Origin: UBA3071 sp965369635 | GTDB taxonomy: Bacteria; Chloroflexota; Anaerolineae; UBA3071 | NCBI GenBank assembly: GCA_965369635.1 | Contig: CBDURC010000061.1 | Location: 1 to 14,194, forward strand | Reading direction: 5' to 3' | Length of the DNA: 14,194 bases | In this document: in pieces, positions 11,551 through 14,194 of the stretch | Numbering within the stretch: the stretch's first letter is position 1 | How the letters are laid out: every line of letters starts with the position of its first letter | Program-made: the position numbers and the translations under genes | The notes under the pieces: generated by a model | Database searches by the model: none | Seen by the model: only the letters and a program-made list of their open reading frames with translations | What the model was told of the DNA's origin: nothing

Positions 11551-14194
11551 ATGACCGAGAAGCGCATTTTTGTCGCACGTCAGCGCGAGTTGAGGCAACT
11601 CGATGCCTTCCTCGAGCGCGCTCTGGCCGGCCAGGGGCAAGTATGTTTCGTGACCGGAGAAGCGGGCAGTGGCAAGACCACGCTGGCGATCGAGTTCGCC
11701 CGTCGGGCTCAGGAGCGACACGATGATCTGATCGTAGCCATCGGACAGAGCGATGCCCAGACTGGTGTGGGTGACCCCTACCTGCCCTTCCGCGAGGTAC
11801 TGAGCCAACTCACTGGGGATGTGGACACCGATCTGGCCCGGGAGGTGATCACCGAGGAGAATGCCAGTCGCCTGCGGACACTCTTGCGCCTCTCAGGTCA
11901 AGCATTGGTGGAAGTCGGACCGGATTTGATCGGCGTCTTCATACCAGGGGCAGGGTTAGCCATGCGGGTAGGAGCCTTCGTGGCGGAAAAGGCCGGCTGG
12001 TTGGGAAAGTTGGAACAACTGACGAGACGCCAGCGCGAGAGAGAGATGCCTGGCGAAGCCGGTATCGAGCAAGGCCACATTTTCGAGCAGTACACCAATG
12101 TACTGAGATCGTTGGCAGCGCAAAGACCGTTGATGCTGGTGCTGGACGATCTGCAATGGGCCGATACGGCGTCCATTGGGCTGTTGTTCCGCCTGGGGAG
12201 GCGTGTGGGGGCGTGTCGCATCCTGGTTGTGGGCACCTACCGGCCCGAGGAGGTGGCCCTGGGCCGTGCCGGCGAGCGCCACCCACTGGCCAAGGTGCTG
12301 GCCGAGTTCAAGCGCTATTTCGGAGACATCTGGATAGATCTTGAGCAAGCCAAAGAGGCCGAAGGGCGGCAGTTCGTGGACAGTCTGGTGGACACGGAGC
12401 CCAATCGGTTGAGCGAAGGATTCAGGCAAGCGCTCTATCAGCATACCGGTGCACACCCGCTGTTCACCGTTGAGCTGCTGCGGGATATGCGGGCGCGAGG
12501 AGATGTCATCCAGAATGAGCAAGGCCGGTGGGTTGAGGGGCCCACACTGAACTGGGCCGTGTTGCCGATGCGGGTGGAAGGCGTCATTGAGGAACGTTTC
12601 GGCCGTCTGGAGGGGGAACTGCGCGAGACCCTGAACGTGGCTAGCGTGGAGGGCGTGGATTTCACAGCCGAGGTAGTCGCCCAAGTGCAGGAAGTGGAGG
12701 CACGCCACCTGGTCCGCCGCTTGAGCGGCGAGTTGGAGAAAAAGCATCGCTTGGTATTCGCTCTGGGCAGCCAGCGAGTGGGAGCGAATCGCTTGTCCCG
12801 CTACAGATTTCGACACAACCTGTTCCAGAACTACCTCTACGCTGCTCTGGACGAGGTGGAACGGGCCTATCTGCACGAGGATGTGGGGCACACGCTGGAA
12901 GAGCTCTACGGTGACCGATCAGATGAGATCGCCGTGCAGTTGGCCCGCCACTTCGTGGCCGCCGATATCCCAGAGAAAGCCCGCTACTACCTGCGGCGGG
13001 CTGGCGAACAGGCTGCTGTCCGGTTCGCCAACGACGAAGCAGAGAACTACTTCAGCCGCACGATCGATCTGACGCCGGAAGATGAGCAGGCCGAACGGTA
13101 TGCGCTCCTGTTGGCCCGCGAGAGGATCTACGATCTGCAGGGCGCACGTGAGGCTCAGCTTCGGGACCTGGCTGTTCTAGAAGCGCTGGCCAAAGCCCTG
13201 GACGACAACCGCAAGCAGGCCGAAGTGGCGCTGGCCCAGGCCCGCTTTGCCGAGGCGACCAGCGACTACTCAACGGCCATTGCCGCAGCCCGGGCAGCCA
13301 TTGGCCTCGCTCAGGCAGCACAGGAAAAGCGTAGCGAGGCGGTGGGCCATCTGCAGCAGGGACGGGCGCTCTGGCACCAGGGGAACTACGAGGAGGCTCG
13401 AATCCAGCTTGAGCAAGCCCTGACCCTGGCTCGATCCGCCCGGTCGCGCTCTGTGGAAGCAGATTGCCTGAGCAATCTCGGCATTGCCTCCTGGTACCAG
13501 GGTGACTACACAGAGGGCAAGGCATACTTCGAGCAGGCTCTGCCTATAAAACAGGAGATTGAAGACCGACAGGGCGAGGGGCATGTGTTCAATAACCTTG
13601 CAGGGGTTGCCTACGAGCAAGGCAAACATGCTGAGGCCATTGCCTACCAGGAGCAATCCCAGCGCATCTATCGCCAGGTCGGCGACCGGCGAGGGGAGGG
13701 CATGGCGCTCTGCAACATCGGTGTTTTCCTCGCCGAGCAGGGAGAATTCACGGCGGCCAAGGTCCGTCAGGAGCAGGCCCTGGGCATCTATCGCGACATT
13801 GAGGACAGGGAAGGCGAGGTCGCGGCGCTCATCAACCTCGGCATTGTATCCCTGTATCAGGGCGATTACGCTGGGGGCAAGGTTCACCAGGAACAGTCGC
13901 TGCGAATCAGCCGCGAGACAGGCGACCGCAGAGGTGAGGTCGAGGCGCTGGTCTATCTGAGCCTGCTTTGCCACCACCTGGGTGACAATGAGGCTGCTCG
14001 ACAGTACAGCCAAGAGGCACTGGCCATCGCGCAGGAAACCGATGACCGACGCAACCAGAGCCACGCCCTGACTCATCTGGGCCACGCCCTGGCAGGTCAG
14101 GGACAGATGGCAGAGGCTGCCACCGCTTATCAACAAGCGCTGGCCCTGCGACGAGAGTCAGGCGAGCACCACCGCGCCACAGAGACTCTGGCTG
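11551..14194 (+). CDS. STAND-like AAA ATPase with TPR repeats, 3' end outside window
   Basis: 881 residues are visible and the frame is open to the right edge. The start region reads RIFVARQRELRQLDAFLERA, the usual entry to AAA_16/MalT-like ATPase domains. Walker A is GEAGSGKTT (36-44), Walker B LMLVLDDLQWAD (194-205), then VVGTYRPEEV (226-235). A winged-helix-like section leads to YRFRHNLFQNYLY (418-430), common in this class. From about residue 470 the chain is helical; from residue 596 it is seven TPR units of exactly 40 residues, an eighth beginning at the edge. Such proteins are cytoplasmic switches in which the repeats sense a ligand or partner; many carry an HTH or other effector domain, which if present lies outside the window. 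No HTH is seen at the N-terminus. The start may be the ATG at 11551 or the in-frame TTG at 11539, which overlaps the upstream stop; both give MTEK. The short spacing implies co-transcription with the secreted protein. Confidence 0.9.
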   Translation, partial: MTEKRIFVARQRELRQLDAFLERALAGQGQVCFVTGEAGSGKTTLAIEFARRAQERHDDLIVAIGQSDAQTGVGDPYLPFREVLSQLTGDVDTDLAREVITEENASRLRTLLRLSGQALVEVGPDLIGVFIPGAGLAMRVGAFVAEKAGWLGKLEQLTRRQREREMPGEAGIEQGHIFEQYTNVLRSLAAQRPLMLVLDDLQWADTASIGLLFRLGRRVGACRILVVGTYRPEEVALGRAGERHPLAKVLAEFKRYFGDIWIDLEQAKEAEGRQFVDSLVDTEPNRLSEGFRQALYQHTGAHPLFTVELLRDMRARGDVIQNEQGRWVEGPTLNWAVLPMRVEGVIEERFGRLEGELRETLNVASVEGVDFTAEVVAQVQEVEARHLVRRLSGELEKKHRLVFALGSQRVGANRLSRYRFRHNLFQNYLYAALDEVERAYLHEDVGHTLEELYGDRSDEIAVQLARHFVAADIPEKARYYLRRAGEQAAVRFANDEAENYFSRTIDLTPEDEQAERYALLLARERIYDLQGAREAQLRDLAVLEALAKALDDNRKQAEVALAQARFAEATSDYSTAIAAARAAIGLAQAAQEKRSEAVGHLQQGRALWHQGNYEEARIQLEQALTLARSARSRSVEADCLSNLGIASWYQGDYTEGKAYFEQALPIKQEIEDRQGEGHVFNNLAGVAYEQGKHAEAIAYQEQSQRIYRQVGDRRGEGMALCNIGVFLAEQGEFTAAKVRQEQALGIYRDIEDREGEVAALINLGIVSLYQGDYAGGKVHQEQSLRISRETGDRRGEVEALVYLSLLCHHLGDNEAARQYSQEALAIAQETDDRRNQSHALTHLGHALAGQGQMAEAATAYQQALALRRESGEHHRATETLA
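13336..14194 (+). repeat. TPR array in perfect 120-bp register
   Basis: Units begin at 13336, 13456, 13576, 13696, 13816, 13936 and 14056, each 120 bases with no insertion or deletion, and the next begins at 14176. Each has the TPR pattern L/A..G...Y.QG.Y..A....EQAL.I.R, and several junctions read (G/E)DRRGE. The first five are the most alike (EQAL/EQSL, YQG/EQG). Confidence 0.85.

Noticed and set aside
11956..14136. Minus-strand open frames of 311 and 288 residues
   Set aside because: Both oppose the continuous AAA/TPR reading frame, whose Walker and TPR motifs are clear; the antisense translations show only mirrored periodicity.

Overview
The window is high-GC, bacterial and gene-dense. 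Its style points to Chloroflexota (Anaerolineae-like), probably an environmental genome. The grounds are indirect: a huge secreted protein made of FG-GAP/VCBS repeats and ending in a short 'YLPL' tail, an AAA/TPR signalling ATPase, and many short G-rich or palindromic repeats between genes. There is no rRNA or other strict taxonomic marker, so the lineage is an inference.

Left part (1-3593, minus strand). A four-gene energy-coupling factor (ECF) importer operon reads right to left: a THEP1-type NTPase, a fused two-domain ECF ATPase (their ends overlap by 8 bases), a small membrane S-component, and an EcfT transmembrane protein that runs off the left edge. The T gene is absent from simple ORF listings because its stop lies outside the window. 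The S / double-ATPase / T layout resembles YkoE-YkoD-YkoC, but the substrate cannot be read from the sequence. Three small repeat tracts lie between the genes; one of them supplies the ATPase's last residues and stop codon.

Middle part (3594-5596). A divergent intergenic region holds two good extended -10 promoters, one for the ECF operon and one for lgt. An 89-bp element with perfect 8-bp terminal inverted repeats sits between them. lgt (prolipoprotein diacylglyceryl transferase) follows, with a low-complexity C-terminal tail built from the same G-rich repeat seen in the ECF operon. Then come a nested hairpin, the decayed remnant of a glutamine-synthetase-family gene (internal stop, large internal deletions, frame changes), and an 18-bp-stem hairpin just before the next gene.

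Right part (5597-14194, plus strand). A 1981-residue secreted protein carries, in order: signal peptide, immune-inhibitor-A/MAM-like beta domain, fourteen FG-GAP/VCBS calcium-loop repeats, beta-sandwich linkers, a CLCA-like zinc metalloprotease domain (HEFGH), a five-fold GAVRGRG repeat encoded by a 21-bp tandem repeat, further beta domains, and a terminal VYLPLSLERD tail. It is followed almost without a gap by a STAND-like AAA ATPase with TPR repeats in perfect 120-bp register, truncated by the right edge. The tight coupling of a giant exported protease-like protein to a cytoplasmic signal-sensing ATPase is the least explained part of the window.
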